A DNA stretch of 64,000 bases from positions 1,048,333-1,112,332 of the forward strand of contig NZ_CSTD01000001.1 of NCBI RefSeq assembly GCF_001053185.1. Reading direction: 5' to 3'. How positions within the stretch are numbered: the first letter of the stretch is position 1; every line of letters starts with the position of its first letter. Below, in pieces: positions 40,089 through 49,629 of this stretch. Both the position numbers and the translations under genes were made by a program. The DNA comes from Mycobacterium bohemicum DSM 44277. GTDB taxonomy: Bacteria; Actinomycetota; Actinomycetes; Mycobacteriales; Mycobacteriaceae. The notes under the pieces were generated by a model. It saw only the letters and a program-made list of their open reading frames with translations, was not told where the DNA came from and made no database searches.

Positions 40089-40829
40089 TTACTTCGCGAC
40101 GGCGCCGAACCGGCCGTCACCATTGAGAACCTGCGCGTGATCCGCGGCAAAACCCCTGCGGTGCAGGACATGTCGGTCCGCATCGCACGGGGCACCATCA
40201 CCGGCGTGCTCGGCCCGTCCGGTTCCGGCAAGACCACGCTGATCCGCTGCATCGTCGGGACCCAGATCGTCGCCGGCGGGACGGTGACGGTGCTCGGACA
40301 CCCCGCGGGGTCGGCCCTGTTGCGGCGGCGGGTGGGCTACATGCCCCAGGACGCCACGATCTACGACGACCTGCGGGTCATCGACAACATCCGTTACTTC
40401 GCCTCGCTGTACGGCATGGACGGCCGCGCCGCCGAGCAGGCGGTGGAGGCCGTGGACCTGCACGACCAGCGCAGCAACTACTGCGCCAACCTGTCGGGCG
40501 GGCAACGCGCCCGGGTGTCGCTGGCCTGCGCCCTGGTCGGCCGCCCCGACCTGCTCGTCCTCGACGAACCGACCGTGGGACTGGACCCGGTGCTGCGCGT
40601 CGACCTCTGGGAACAGTTCGCCGAGCTCGCCCGCGGCGGCACGACGCTGCTGGTCTCCAGTCACGTGATGGACGAGGCCGACCATTGCGGCGACCTACTG
40701 CTGATGCGCGAGGGCCGCCTCGTCGCCCACACCACCCCGACCCGATTGCGAGAGGACACCGGATGTCCGTCACTGGAGGACGCGTTTCTGTCCATCATCA
40801 AGCGCAGCACGAGGCTCCCGGCGGGTTAG
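40065..40829 (+). CDS. ABC transporter ATP-binding protein (DrrA-like)
   Basis: 254 residues from ATG 40065. Walker A GVLGPSGSGKTTLIRCIVGT, Q-loop RRVGYMPQDATIY, signature NLSGGQRARVSLACALVGR, Walker B LLVLDEPTVGLDPV, H-loop LLVSSHVMDEADH. Drug/lipid exporter type. First of a three-gene operon with permease and TetR (Rv1687c-Rv1685c). The permease start overlaps its 3' end. Confidence 0.93.
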   Translation: MMSSSSDELLRDGAEPAVTIENLRVIRGKTPAVQDMSVRIARGTITGVLGPSGSGKTTLIRCIVGTQIVAGGTVTVLGHPAGSALLRRRVGYMPQDATIYDDLRVIDNIRYFASLYGMDGRAAEQAVEAVDLHDQRSNYCANLSGGQRARVSLACALVGRPDLLVLDEPTVGLDPVLRVDLWEQFAELARGGTTLLVSSHVMDEADHCGDLLLMREGRLVAHTTPTRLREDTGCPSLEDAFLSIIKRSTRLPAG

Positions 40830-41581
40830 GACTGCGAGGCTACGCGGCCACCGCGAAGCGGATCCTGCGTCAGCTGGCCGCCGATCACCGCAGCATCGCG
40901 CTGATCCTGGTGGTGCCGGTCGTGGTGATCACGCTGATGTACTTCATGTTCGAGGATGCCCCGCACCGCCCCGGCACGCCGTCGCCGTTCAACAACGCCT
41001 GCCTGATCCTGCTGGGCCTGTTCCCGCTCTTCGTGATGTTCGTCATCACGTCCATCACGATGCAGCGGGAACGGGCCTCCGGCACGCTCGAGCGCATCCT
41101 GACCACTCCGCTGCGCCGGCTCGACCTGCTGATGGCCTACGGCACCGCGTTCTCGATCGCCGCCGCGGTGCAAGCCATCGTGGCGTGCGCCGTGTCGTTT
41201 TGGTTGCTGGGCTTCGACACGGCCGGGAGCCCGGTGTGGGTGTTCGTGATCGCGATCGTCAACGCCGTGCTGGGCGTCGGGCTCGGACTGCTCTGTAGCG
41301 CGTTCGCGCGCACCGAGTTTCAGGCCGTGCAGTTCATCCCGCTGGTGATGGTCCCCCAGTTGCTACTGGCGGGCATCATCGTGCCGCGGGCGTTGATGGC
41401 GCGCTGGCTGCAGTGGGTCAGCGACGCCTTGCCGGCCAGCTATGCGTTGGAGGCACTGCAGCAGGTCGGCGCGCACACGGAGCTGACCTACGTCGCGGTG
41501 CGCGACATCGGCGTGGTGCTGGGCTTCGCGATCGCGGCGCTCTGCCTGGCCGCGGCGACGCTACGGCGCCGGACGCCCTAG
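40763..41581 (+). CDS. ABC-2 type permease
   Basis: 272 residues if the ATG at 40763 is used; this overlaps the ATPase gene by 67 bp and a later start near GLRGYAATAKRIL is possible. Six membrane segments (SIALILVVPVVVITLMYFMF; LILLGLFPLFVMFVITSITM; AAVQAIVACAVSFWLLGF and others), with the ABC-2 word QRERASGTLERILTTPLRR. It forms the pore with the DrrA-like ATPase. Rv1686c equivalent. Confidence 0.9.
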   Translation: MSVTGGRVSVHHQAQHEAPGGLGLRGYAATAKRILRQLAADHRSIALILVVPVVVITLMYFMFEDAPHRPGTPSPFNNACLILLGLFPLFVMFVITSITMQRERASGTLERILTTPLRRLDLLMAYGTAFSIAAAVQAIVACAVSFWLLGFDTAGSPVWVFVIAIVNAVLGVGLGLLCSAFARTEFQAVQFIPLVMVPQLLLAGIIVPRALMARWLQWVSDALPASYALEALQQVGAHTELTYVAVRDIGVVLGFAIAALCLAAATLRRRTP

Positions 41582-41636
41582 TGGGGATCGCAAGCGCGGC
41601 GGAGCCGGGCGCAGCGGGTCGCCACGGAGGGTCCTA

Positions 41637-42263
41637 GTGGCGATTGCCGCCAAGACGGGGCGCCGGCGTCCCGGCCGGCCGTCCGGGAACTCCGACACCC
41701 GCGACCGCATCCTGGCCAGCGCCCGAGAACTGTTCGCGCGCAACGGGATCAAGAACACCTCCGTCCGTGCGGTGGCCGCCGCGGCCGGGGTCGATTCGGC
41801 GTTGGTGCATCACTACTTCGGCACGAAAGAAAAGCTGTTCGCCGCGGCTGTGCACATCCGTATCGACCCGATGGCCATCATCGGCCCGCTGCGCGAGGTG
41901 CCCGTCGACGAGCTGGGCCACGCGATCCCGTCAAAGTTGTTGCCGCTGTGGGACTCCGAGATGGGCGCGGGGCTCATCGCGACGGTGCGGTCGGTCCTGG
42001 CCGGTCCCGATGTCAACCTGATCCGCTCGTTCATCCAGGACCTGATCGGGACGCAGATCGCCCCGCGCGTCGACGACCCGCCGGGCAGCGGCATGATCCG
42101 GATCCAGTTCGTGGCCTCGCAGCTGGTGGGTGTGGTGCTGGCCCGCTACATCCTGCAGCTCGAGCCGTTCGCATCCCTGCCGGCCGAGCGCGTCGCGGCC
42201 ACGATCGCGCCGAATCTGCAGCGCTATCTCACCGGGGATCTGCCGGACGTCCTCGCGCCATGA
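41637..42263 (+). CDS. TetR-family regulator of the ABC operon
   Basis: 208 residues from GTG 41637. N-terminal HTH: SNTRDRILASARELFARNGI, SVRAVAAAAGVDSALVHHYF; a C-terminal ligand domain of TetR_C type. It is transcribed with the transporter and likely represses it. Its 3' end overlaps the opposing Trm112-like gene by 35 bp. Rv1685c equivalent. Confidence 0.92.
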   Translation: MAIAAKTGRRRPGRPSGNSDTRDRILASARELFARNGIKNTSVRAVAAAAGVDSALVHHYFGTKEKLFAAAVHIRIDPMAIIGPLREVPVDELGHAIPSKLLPLWDSEMGAGLIATVRSVLAGPDVNLIRSFIQDLIGTQIAPRVDDPPGSGMIRIQFVASQLVGVVLARYILQLEPFASLPAERVAATIAPNLQRYLTGDLPDVLAP

Positions 42264-42453
42264 GCCGGTCATGCTCGTCCTCGTCGACGTCGCGGGCCTC
42301 CTCGATGAGCAGCACCGGAATGCCATCCTCGATGCGGTAGGCCCGCCGCAGCCGCGGGTTGTACAGCAGTTCCCCCTCGCCGGAGCCCACCAGAACCAGC
42401 GGTCCGCGGTCGGCCGGGCACACGAGGATGCTCAGCAGCGATTCGTCAAGCAT
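42229..42453 (-). CDS. Trm112-like small protein
   Basis: 74 residues: LLSILVCPADRGPLVL, LLYNPRLRRAYRIEDGIPVL LIEEARDV. A Trm112p-like fold; one Cys remains of the zinc ribbon (CPADRG), so metal binding is doubtful. The start overlaps the stop of the preceding long gene by 8 bp. Same length as Rv1684. In eukaryotes Trm112 activates methyltransferases; the bacterial role is unclear. Confidence 0.88.
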   Translation of the reverse strand: MLDESLLSILVCPADRGPLVLVGSGEGELLYNPRLRRAYRIEDGIPVLLIEEARDVDEDEHDRLMARGRPADPR

Positions 42454-45421
42454 CGTCGCGTCCGCTCAGCTGGGAGCGCACCTTGGGCGTCATGCGACGG
42501 AACTCATTGCTGTCGGCGTCGAAATACCAGGCCTGGCGGCCCGACTTGGGAATTCCGGCGGCGCGCAGGGCGCTGACCGTCGGACGGTACGTGGCACTCA
42601 GGGGCAGATCCGGGCACACCTGCACGATATCCGGGCCGAGGCCGACCGGGATGTTGGCGACGGCTTCGGTCAGGTCGGCCGCGGTGATGCTGGCGCCCGG
42701 CAGCAGGGTGACCGCCGACACCGCGGCCTGCTCGTCACCCACCGGGACGTTGTAGGTCACCGCGAGGTCGACGCCGTTGATGCAGCCCAACGCGTCGGTG
42801 ACGGGCTCGGTGTAGACCAGCCCACGCCGCGTGCCGATCACCCCGCCGCGCCGGCCCATCAGCCAGTAGTCCCCGTCGGCGTCGCGGCGGAACAGGTACT
42901 CGGTCGATATCCAGGTGTCCCCCGGCGCGAACACCCCGCGTTTGACGGACGCGGTCGGGTCGATCGGGCCGTTGGACGCCGCCAGCAGCACGCCGACCTC
43001 GTTGGCCGCGGCGATCTGGACGAAACCGCGCTCGTTCTCCAGGATCCGGTCCTGTTCGGCGTCGTAGGCCCCGAGCTCGATGCGCCCGGCGCCCGGCAGC
43101 GGGCGGCCCTTGCTGCCGATCTTGGCGCCCGACACGTTGGCCAGCACCGCCTGCCCGTCGGTGGTGGCGAAGAACTCCACGACCCGCGCCGGTGCGAACG
43201 CATCGGTCACCCGGGCCCACAGTCCGGTTGGCATGCCAGAGCCGATGAACAGGCGCACCGGGTGATTGCCGTGCAGGACGAACGCGGGATCGTCGACGAT
43301 CTCGCGCAGCATCGTCCAGGTGTAGGACACCACGGTGACGCCGTACTGCCGGACCTCGCGGACGAACCGGTTGGGCTCCAGGCCGCGGGACAGCGCGATG
43401 CGGGCCCCGCCGACCACCGCGCCGCCCAGGCTGACCAGCAGCGCCGACTCGTGATGCAGCGGGGTCAGGCAGTACACGGTGTCGCGGCGGTCCAGCGAGG
43501 CCGTCGACGCGGTCCCGAAGGCGGACACCGCCCACCGGTAGTTGGTGATCTGCTTGGCCACCAGCTCGCCGCCGGCCGTGGTGAAGGCGACGAAGGCCAG
43601 GTCCCGCGCCAGGCCCGGGTTGGGCCGGTACCACGCCGGCAGTTCGACCGCGTCGGGGTCGATCTTCTCCATGTCGATGACGTCGGTGTCCTGCGGCAGG
43701 TGCAGGTCGCGCGACTCGCCGCCGCCCAGCACCAGGATCTGCCCCGGCAGGTCTCGCGCGGCGTCGAGGTTGGTGGGGTCGGTGAGGATCTCGTTCACTC
43801 CGCCGAGCCGCACGGCCGCGAACAGGTCGGTGTCCGGCTTCATCACCACCGCGACCGCCCCCAACCGGGACAGCGCGGCGATGGCGACCAGCGCGCTGGG
43901 CCGCGTCTCCATCAAGACGCCCACCCGGTCGCCCTGCCGCACGCCCACCTCGATCAGGCCCCGCGCCACGTTGTCGATGCGACGGTTGACCGCTTCGTAG
44001 GTGTGCACCCGCCCGTCGAACAGCAGGAACTCGCCCTGCGGGGCGTCGTGCGCCTGCTCCTCGATGATGCGTCCGAGCGAGATGCGGGTGTGGTCGTTGA
44101 TCTGACCCAGCCGGACCAGCCGCGGCAGGGTGCGGGCGGTCTCCACGGCCAGCGTGCGCATGGACTTGTTCGCCGCGACGAAAGCGTCGGCCGTGCCGCG
44201 CATCAGCCCCAGCGCCGCGCCGGAGACCTCGCCGATGCCGTGCACCAGCCGCGAGCTCAGGGCGACGCCGCTGTCGGTGTGCTCCTCGGGCTGGTCGGCC
44301 ATCAGGTCGATGCTCCGGGGTTTGTCACCGCCGGTGGACAGCCACTTCACCCACTCCGCGACCGTCGGCCAGCTCTGCTGCGCGGCCTTGGACCCGACGA
44401 CGAGGCCGAAATGGCCGGTGCGGATGATGCTTTCGTACACCTCGGCGCTCGGCGCCGCCCGGCGGATGCCGCGCACCGACGCCGGCTGGCCGATGTCGTC
44501 GACCTCGCCGACGAACGCGAGTACCGGGCAGGTGATGTCGGTGAGGGTGACCAGCTGGCCGTTGATGGCGAACCCGCCGGTCATCATGCGGTTGTGCGCG
44601 ATGAACTGCTTGAGCAGCTCGGAGACCGCCGGGCCCGACCAGGCGATCCAGCCTTCGCGTTCGAGGAACCTGCGCTGCTGCTCGCGCGGCAGGAGCGCCT
44701 CCCGGTCGTGCAGCTGGCGCACGAAGTCCACCCGCGCCTTCGCGGTCTTGAGCGGGTCAAGCAATTGAAAACCTGTGCGCGCCAACCAACTTGGGATGTC
44801 CAGGTGGTTGAACACGTGGTCGGCCATGAAGCCCGCCGCCGCGGCGCCCAGGTTCGGCGGGATCCCCATGGGCAGCGCGGCCAGGGTGTCCACCGGCGAG
44901 CCGAACGCGACGATGCTGGCGACGTTCTTCGAACGGCGGTACGCCGCGGTCTGGTAGCAGAACATCCCGCCCTGCGAATACCCGACGAGGTGCACGTCCT
45001 GGCCGGTGGTCTTCCTGACCGTGTCGATGGCCTGGCTGAGCGCGACGATGTGGTCGGCCAGGTTGCGGCGCATGCCACCCTCGATCTTGTCGGGGGAGCC
45101 GAAGTCGATGACCCACGGGTCGAGCCCATTGGCGTGCAGGATCCCCACGGCGCCTTCCTCGCGGGTGACGTCCCACATGTCCGCCGACATCATCATCGGG
45201 TGGACCATCAGCACGGGCGGTCCCACCCGCGCCTGGCCGGGCCGGCTGTCCGGCGGGAAGTATCGCCGCAGCTTGTACATCGACACGCTCTCGACGATCC
45301 GCGACGGCGACGGGACGCTTCCCGTTTCCAGGCCCCCCAGCCGCAAAACCTCCAGCCCGTTCTGCGCCGTGGCGATCAGACGCCCGACCGGTCGCGCAAC
45401 CACCCCAATGTTGAGATCCAC
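42446..45421 (-). CDS. Fused PHA-synthase-like hydrolase / acyl-CoA synthetase
   Basis: 991 residues from GTG 45421 (VDLNIGVVARPVGRL), which matches the M. tuberculosis Rv1683 start. Residues 60-340 are an alpha/beta-hydrolase of PHA-synthase type with VHLVGYSQGGMF (nucleophile Ser in GYSQGG), VGEVDDIG and TGHFGLV. Residues 440-980 are an AMP-forming acyl-CoA synthetase domain (DRVGVLMETRPSALVAIAAL; FVAFTTAGGELVAKQITNYR; EFFATTDGQAVLANVSG). The adenylation P-loop is weak (TTAGGELVAKQ instead of TSGTTGxPK). Reported as a lipase/synthetase involved in triacylglycerol metabolism. An upstream ATG at 45463 extends it by 14 residues. Confidence 0.9.
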   Translation of the reverse strand: MDLNIGVVARPVGRLIATAQNGLEVLRLGGLETGSVPSPSRIVESVSMYKLRRYFPPDSRPGQARVGPPVLMVHPMMMSADMWDVTREEGAVGILHANGLDPWVIDFGSPDKIEGGMRRNLADHIVALSQAIDTVRKTTGQDVHLVGYSQGGMFCYQTAAYRRSKNVASIVAFGSPVDTLAALPMGIPPNLGAAAAGFMADHVFNHLDIPSWLARTGFQLLDPLKTAKARVDFVRQLHDREALLPREQQRRFLEREGWIAWSGPAVSELLKQFIAHNRMMTGGFAINGQLVTLTDITCPVLAFVGEVDDIGQPASVRGIRRAAPSAEVYESIIRTGHFGLVVGSKAAQQSWPTVAEWVKWLSTGGDKPRSIDLMADQPEEHTDSGVALSSRLVHGIGEVSGAALGLMRGTADAFVAANKSMRTLAVETARTLPRLVRLGQINDHTRISLGRIIEEQAHDAPQGEFLLFDGRVHTYEAVNRRIDNVARGLIEVGVRQGDRVGVLMETRPSALVAIAALSRLGAVAVVMKPDTDLFAAVRLGGVNEILTDPTNLDAARDLPGQILVLGGGESRDLHLPQDTDVIDMEKIDPDAVELPAWYRPNPGLARDLAFVAFTTAGGELVAKQITNYRWAVSAFGTASTASLDRRDTVYCLTPLHHESALLVSLGGAVVGGARIALSRGLEPNRFVREVRQYGVTVVSYTWTMLREIVDDPAFVLHGNHPVRLFIGSGMPTGLWARVTDAFAPARVVEFFATTDGQAVLANVSGAKIGSKGRPLPGAGRIELGAYDAEQDRILENERGFVQIAAANEVGVLLAASNGPIDPTASVKRGVFAPGDTWISTEYLFRRDADGDYWLMGRRGGVIGTRRGLVYTEPVTDALGCINGVDLAVTYNVPVGDEQAAVSAVTLLPGASITAADLTEAVANIPVGLGPDIVQVCPDLPLSATYRPTVSALRAAGIPKSGRQAWYFDADSNEFRRMTPKVRSQLSGRDDA

Positions 45422-45602
45422 CGCTGCTCCCTGACTCTTGACAGCTTGGTCATCATGGCACATCAGGCAGCGCGGGGGTTCTGGCCAGGTTCACACGTGC
45501 GGGGAGAAGATTCCGGTGGCGGACTTTTCCGGACGTTACCGGCCCGGGTGTAACACTGGCCTCGTGGGCCACACCAGTACCTCGGCCAGGTGGGCAACGT
45601 TT

Positions 45603-45660
45603 TGCCCGCCTCATAGCGACAAGCTATGGCGCACAACGGATTGTCGCTCCGAGGCGGGCA
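45603..45660. repeat. Palindromic repeat, copy 2
   Basis: Arms TGCCCGCCTCATAGCGACAA (45603-45622) and TTGTCGCTCCGAGGCGGGCA (45641-45660), 18 of 20 pairing, loop of 18. The left arm is the exact complement of the right arm at 22063-22082. It lies 89 bp past the stop of the secreted-protein gene. The rest of 45422-45748 holds nothing recognisable. Confidence 0.75.
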
Positions 45661-45748
45661 GAAAGGGTGCCGTCTCGGACAGAGGCTGAGACCGGTCGTC
45701 GTCCATTCCACCCATCGTCGATGCGATGTCAACGCTCGGCGCCGACGG

Positions 45749-46234
45749 CTAAGCGGGCGGACAGGGGACCCTAACGGTGTTGTACCGGCAGACCTCATTC
45801 GGCACGTTCGGCGGTGGCCCCGCCGCCAACATCTGCTGGGCCTGCAAGTACATCTGGGATATTTCCTGCTGCAACTCCGGCGACAACGCCACGCCCTGCG
45901 GCAACGGAGGCAGCGCCGGCCCCCCGGGCAGGACCATCGACGGCCCCTGTTGCAACGGCGTCCACGGCGGCCACGTCACCCCCGGCGCCAACAACACCCC
46001 CGGCGGCGGCCCTCCCGGCGGCGGCGGTGCCGGCGAATCGGTGGCCTGGTCAACCAGACGCATCGGCCCCGATGCGACCGTGTTGCCGTCCTCACCGTGT
46101 GGTGTGGCGCCGAAGAGCGCGAGGCCCGCGATGCCCGCGGCCGCAGCAAGAATCACTGGCGCCAGGCGGCGACCGTGACACCAACCGCCGGATGAATTGA
46201 TGCCCCGCCGCTGATGCTCGATCGGTGTTGTCAT
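45749..46234 (-). CDS. Proline-rich secreted or anchored protein, unknown function
   Basis: 161 residues. A basic start, then a membrane/signal segment LAPVILAAAAGIAGLALFGA at about 24-43. The mature part is Pro/Gly-rich (SPAPPPPGGPPPGVLLAPGV) with a helical stretch SPELQQEISQMYLQAQQML and a C-terminal pair of Cys (EVCRYNTVRVPCPPA). This is a common mycobacterial envelope type without known role. Transcribed alone, away from the membrane-protein gene at 46651. Confidence 0.65.
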   Translation of the reverse strand: MTTPIEHQRRGINSSGGWCHGRRLAPVILAAAAGIAGLALFGATPHGEDGNTVASGPMRLVDQATDSPAPPPPGGPPPGVLLAPGVTWPPWTPLQQGPSMVLPGGPALPPLPQGVALSPELQQEISQMYLQAQQMLAAGPPPNVPNEVCRYNTVRVPCPPA

Positions 46235-46650
46235 CCATCCACATTGCGCGTCGTTGTTGGCCGCAGGCTAGGTGCCGATTATCGGTCTGCTGTGGGCGCC
46301 TGCACGCGGTCCAGCGGGCTCGAACATGTGTGCGGTACACCAGCGCGCCCTGACCGTGCCGGCCTCGACCGGAACAGCACCGAGACAAGGGCTTCGGCGG
46401 TTTGACGAGGACCAAACCGGGTACGCAGCGGATGCGCATCGGTCGCGACGTCATCGCGGCCTCTTCGGTTGAAATACGCAGCCTGGGCGCCTCATAAATC
46501 TCCGTGCCGCCACCAGACACGTCCGGGTGGCGGCCCGAGGGGCGTCGCGTGACTGCGGACCGCGGTGGCTGCCCCCTCCGGCACTGCCAGCGCTTCACAT
46601 CTCCCGCCGCCGCCTCAAACCGTGGGCAAACGGCAAGGAAGGAAAGCGAA
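46235..46650. other. Divergent intergenic region
   Basis: 416 bp between divergent genes, expected to hold both promoters. A 9-bp perfect hairpin GCCGCCACC (46506-46514) / GGTGGCGGC (46526-46534) is the only structure noted. No small gene is recognised. Confidence 0.4.
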
Positions 46651-47154
46651 ATGATGTTGCTGGGCAATGTCGGACGGCGCCGTAACGGCGGCGCCGTCAG
46701 CCATCGGAAATGGACCGGCGGGACCGAGCAGCTGGCCCAACGGGCGCTGTACGACGTCTCGCACGGCCGGTTCGAACGCTCACTCTCCGCGCTGACGGCC
46801 GTCGGTGCGCTGGTCACGACGGCGGAAATCTACTTCGAGCACTACAAGGCCAGCTTCGGCAACAAATGGATGTGGAGTCCGATCGTGGTCACCCCGCCGG
46901 TCGTCGTCGCCGGTGTCGGCGGCGTCTTCTCGCGCCGGTGGGCCAAGGTGTGGCTGCCGATCACTGCGGGCATCTACACCGCCAACGGGCTGATGGGCGA
47001 ATACATGCACGCCCGTGGGGTCGCGCGCAAGCCGGGCGGATGGAAGAACGCGTCCTACAACGTCCCGACGGGCCCTCCGATCGCGGCGCCGGGCTTGATG
47101 TGCATCGTCGGCGCGATGGGACTGCTGGCTGCGGTCCTGCGCCGCGAGCGGTGA
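46651..47154 (+). CDS. Small membrane protein, unknown function
   Basis: 167 residues from ATG 46651 behind AAGGAAGG. Four hydrophobic stretches (SLSALTAVGALVTTAEIYF; WSPIVVTPPVVVAGVGGVFS; VWLPITAGIYTANGLMGEYM; APGLMCIVGAMGLLAAVLRR). It comes just before, and in the same direction as, the GMC cluster and may anchor or connect that oxidase to the membrane. No named family recognised. Confidence 0.7.
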   Translation: MMLLGNVGRRRNGGAVSHRKWTGGTEQLAQRALYDVSHGRFERSLSALTAVGALVTTAEIYFEHYKASFGNKWMWSPIVVTPPVVVAGVGGVFSRRWAKVWLPITAGIYTANGLMGEYMHARGVARKPGGWKNASYNVPTGPPIAAPGLMCIVGAMGLLAAVLRRER

Positions 47155-47275
47155 GCGCGGGACCGCTGACATGGCCGACACCTCCCGCCCCGACCATCTG
47201 CCCAACCTGCGACGGGATCGGCAGCCCCCGCACCCGTCGTGGCTGCCCAGACAACGCCGCGGCACCACACCGCAG

Positions 47276-47917
47276 ATGATCGGTCGCTATCCAGACTTCG
47301 ACGTCCTGGAATCCGCCGGGTCCTGGGACGAGGCCACCAGGAAGGTGGTGCTGGCCCGGCTCGAGCCGCCCGGGCCGCTGCGCTTCTTCACCGCGGACGA
47401 GGAACCCTGCCTGCGCGCATTCTGCGACACGGTGCTGGCCCAGGACGCCGAGCCGCGGGTTCCGGTGGCCGAGGCCGTCGACGGCACGCTGGCCGCCGGG
47501 CGGCTCGACGGATACCAGTACGCCGACATGCCCGACGACCGCGACACCTGGCGGCTGGTGCTGCGGGCGCTCGACGAGACGGCAACCCGCCACCACGGCA
47601 CGTCCTCCTTCGCGGCGGCCGAGCCGGCCACGCGCGAAGCGATCGTCGACCAGTTTTCGAAAGCCCAACTCGACGGCGGCACCTGGGAGCGCCTGAACGT
47701 CAAGCGCGCCTGGTCGGTGTGCATGCGCATGGTGCTGTCCGGTTTCTACGCGCACCCGTGGGCGTGGAACGAGATCGGGTTCGGCGGACCCGCCTACCCG
47801 CGCGGGTTCATGCGGCTCGGCGGACCGACCGGGCCGGCCGCGGTACGCGAACCGTTCGAGACCCGCGGCGCCACCGACGAGGACCCGGTCCGTGTGGCCG
47901 AGAGCGGGGAGCTGTGA
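47276..47917 (+). CDS. Gluconate 2-dehydrogenase subunit 3 family protein
   Basis: 213 residues from ATG 47276 (MIGRYPDFDVLESAGSWDEA); an earlier in-frame ATG at 47171 adds 35 Arg/Pro-rich residues without family features and with no ribosome site. LRFFTADEEPCLRAFCDTVL, DGYQYADMPDDRDTWRLVL and RAWSVCMRMVLSGFYAHPWA WNEIGFGGPAYPRG are typical. It is the small partner of the GMC oxidoreductase that follows with a one-base overlap (TGATG). No Tat signal is seen, unlike many homologues. Confidence 0.85.
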   Translation: MIGRYPDFDVLESAGSWDEATRKVVLARLEPPGPLRFFTADEEPCLRAFCDTVLAQDAEPRVPVAEAVDGTLAAGRLDGYQYADMPDDRDTWRLVLRALDETATRHHGTSSFAAAEPATREAIVDQFSKAQLDGGTWERLNVKRAWSVCMRMVLSGFYAHPWAWNEIGFGGPAYPRGFMRLGGPTGPAAVREPFETRGATDEDPVRVAESGEL

Positions 47918-49629
47918 TGGGCGACTTCTGGCGCGGCATCTTCAAGGGAGCGATCGGACCGTCCGACAACGACTCCCGGTTCCTGCTCGACGTGCATTCA
48001 CGCGACCTGCCGGGCGAGAAGACGATGCGCCGCTACCGCGACGACGACGAGGTGGACCTCGTGGTCGTCGGTGCCGGGGCGGGCGGCTCGGTGCTCGCCC
48101 AGCGGCTGGCCCGCGCGGGCTGGCGGATCGTCATCATCGAGGCCGGCCCGTTCTGGCACCCGGACGAGGATTGGGTGTCCGACGAGGCCGGGTCGCATTC
48201 CCTGTACTGGACGCAGAAGCGCATCATCGGCGGCGACGACCCAATCGAGCTGGGCAAGAACAACTCCGGGCGCGGGGTGGGCGGCTCGATGGTCCATTAC
48301 GCCGGCTACACCCCGCGGTTCCATCCCAGCGATTTCCAGACCTACACCCTCGACGGCGTCGGGGCGGACTGGCCGATCCGCTACGAGGACGTCCGATCCC
48401 ACTACGAACGCATCGAGGCCGAGTTGCCGGTCGCCGGCCAGAACTGGCCCTGGGGTTATCCGCATCGCTATCCGTTTTCGCCACACCCGATTTCGGGCGC
48501 GGCCGCCAAACTCTGGCGGGGCGCGATGCAGCTTGGCATCGAGATGCGGGTGGGACCGGTCGGCATCGTCAACGGCACGTTCGGTAACCGCCCGCACTGC
48601 ATCTACCGCGGCTACTGCCTGCAGGGCTGCAAGGTCAATGCGAAGGCCAGCCCGTACGTCACGCACCTGCCCGATGCGCTGGCGCACAACGTCGAGATTC
48701 GGGCCAATTGCATGGCGGCCCGCGTCGAGCTCGACGAGAGCGGCACGGCGCGCGGGGTGGTCTACTACGACGAGATCGGCGGCACGGAAAGACTGCAGCG
48801 CGCCAAAACCGTTGCGATCGCCGGCTATTCCATCGAAACCCCCCGGTTGCTGTTGAATTCGGCCACCGATCGCTTCCCGAACGGATTGGGCAACAACGAC
48901 GACCAGGTCGGCCGCTATGTCATGGTGCAGGGCGCAACGCAATCCGCGGGCCGCTGGTCCGAAGAGCTTCGGATGTACAAGGCGCCTCCCCCGGAGGTGT
49001 CCTCCGAGCAGTTCTACGAAACCGACGCATCGCGCGGGTTCGCGCGGGGCTTCTCCATCCAGACCGTCTCGCCGCTGCCCATCGGGTGGGCCGAACACGT
49101 TCTCGCCGAAGGGCACTGGGGTCGCGCGCTGCGGGAGTACATGCGCGATTACAACCACTGGGCGACCGTCGGCGTGCTCAATGAGCTGTTGCCGCTGCCC
49201 GACAACCGGGTGACCCTGGCGGACGAGACAGACCCGTACGGCATTCCCGTGGCCCGGTTCGACTACAGCCTCTGCGACAACGACAAGGCCAACATGGCGT
49301 ACTCCACCAAGGTGATCGGCGACATCCTGCACGCGGCGGGCGCGCAGGACGTGCTCACGATCCAGCGCTTCGCCCACCTGATCGGCGGGGCGCGCATGGG
49401 AACCAGCCCGGATAACTCGGTGGTCGACTCCGACCACCGAGTCTGGGGCGTGCCCAACCTGTTCCTCACCGATGGGTCCGTCTGCCCGACCCAGGGCTCG
49501 GCCAATCCGGCGCTGACCATCATGGCGCTGGCCTCCCGGCTCGCCGAGCGGATGGCGGGCGGGAAGATCCCCGCCGACGCACCCGGCGGCGCCCGCGCGG
49601 CGCGGTCCAAAGCGGGCACCCATGGCTGA
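47917..49629 (+). CDS. GMC-family FAD oxidoreductase (large subunit)
   Basis: 570 residues. Dinucleotide-binding VVVGAGAGGSVLAQRLARAG near 52; substrate-domain word NNSGRGVGGSMVHYAGYTPR; C-terminal RFAHLIGGARMGTSPDNSVV and TQGSANPALTIMALASRLAE. With the subunit-3 gene this forms a gluconate/sorbitol-dehydrogenase-like membrane-linked polyol or sugar oxidase. A ring of Cys (RPHCIYRGYCLQGCKVNAK) is conserved in this branch. The 3' end overlaps the next gene by 8 bp. Confidence 0.9.
   Translation: MGDFWRGIFKGAIGPSDNDSRFLLDVHSRDLPGEKTMRRYRDDDEVDLVVVGAGAGGSVLAQRLARAGWRIVIIEAGPFWHPDEDWVSDEAGSHSLYWTQKRIIGGDDPIELGKNNSGRGVGGSMVHYAGYTPRFHPSDFQTYTLDGVGADWPIRYEDVRSHYERIEAELPVAGQNWPWGYPHRYPFSPHPISGAAAKLWRGAMQLGIEMRVGPVGIVNGTFGNRPHCIYRGYCLQGCKVNAKASPYVTHLPDALAHNVEIRANCMAARVELDESGTARGVVYYDEIGGTERLQRAKTVAIAGYSIETPRLLLNSATDRFPNGLGNNDDQVGRYVMVQGATQSAGRWSEELRMYKAPPPEVSSEQFYETDASRGFARGFSIQTVSPLPIGWAEHVLAEGHWGRALREYMRDYNHWATVGVLNELLPLPDNRVTLADETDPYGIPVARFDYSLCDNDKANMAYSTKVIGDILHAAGAQDVLTIQRFAHLIGGARMGTSPDNSVVDSDHRVWGVPNLFLTDGSVCPTQGSANPALTIMALASRLAERMAGGKIPADAPGGARAARSKAGTHG

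Noticed and set aside
42359..45553. Very long plus-strand open frame (over 1000 codons) opposite the acyl-CoA synthetase fusion
   Set aside because: It is the complementary frame of a conserved gene in very GC-rich DNA, has biased His/Arg/Gly composition and no domain.
45777..46178. Plus-strand Gly/Cys-rich frame opposite the Pro-rich secreted protein
   Set aside because: Complement of proline codons; the minus-strand frame has a signal segment and codon pattern of a real gene.
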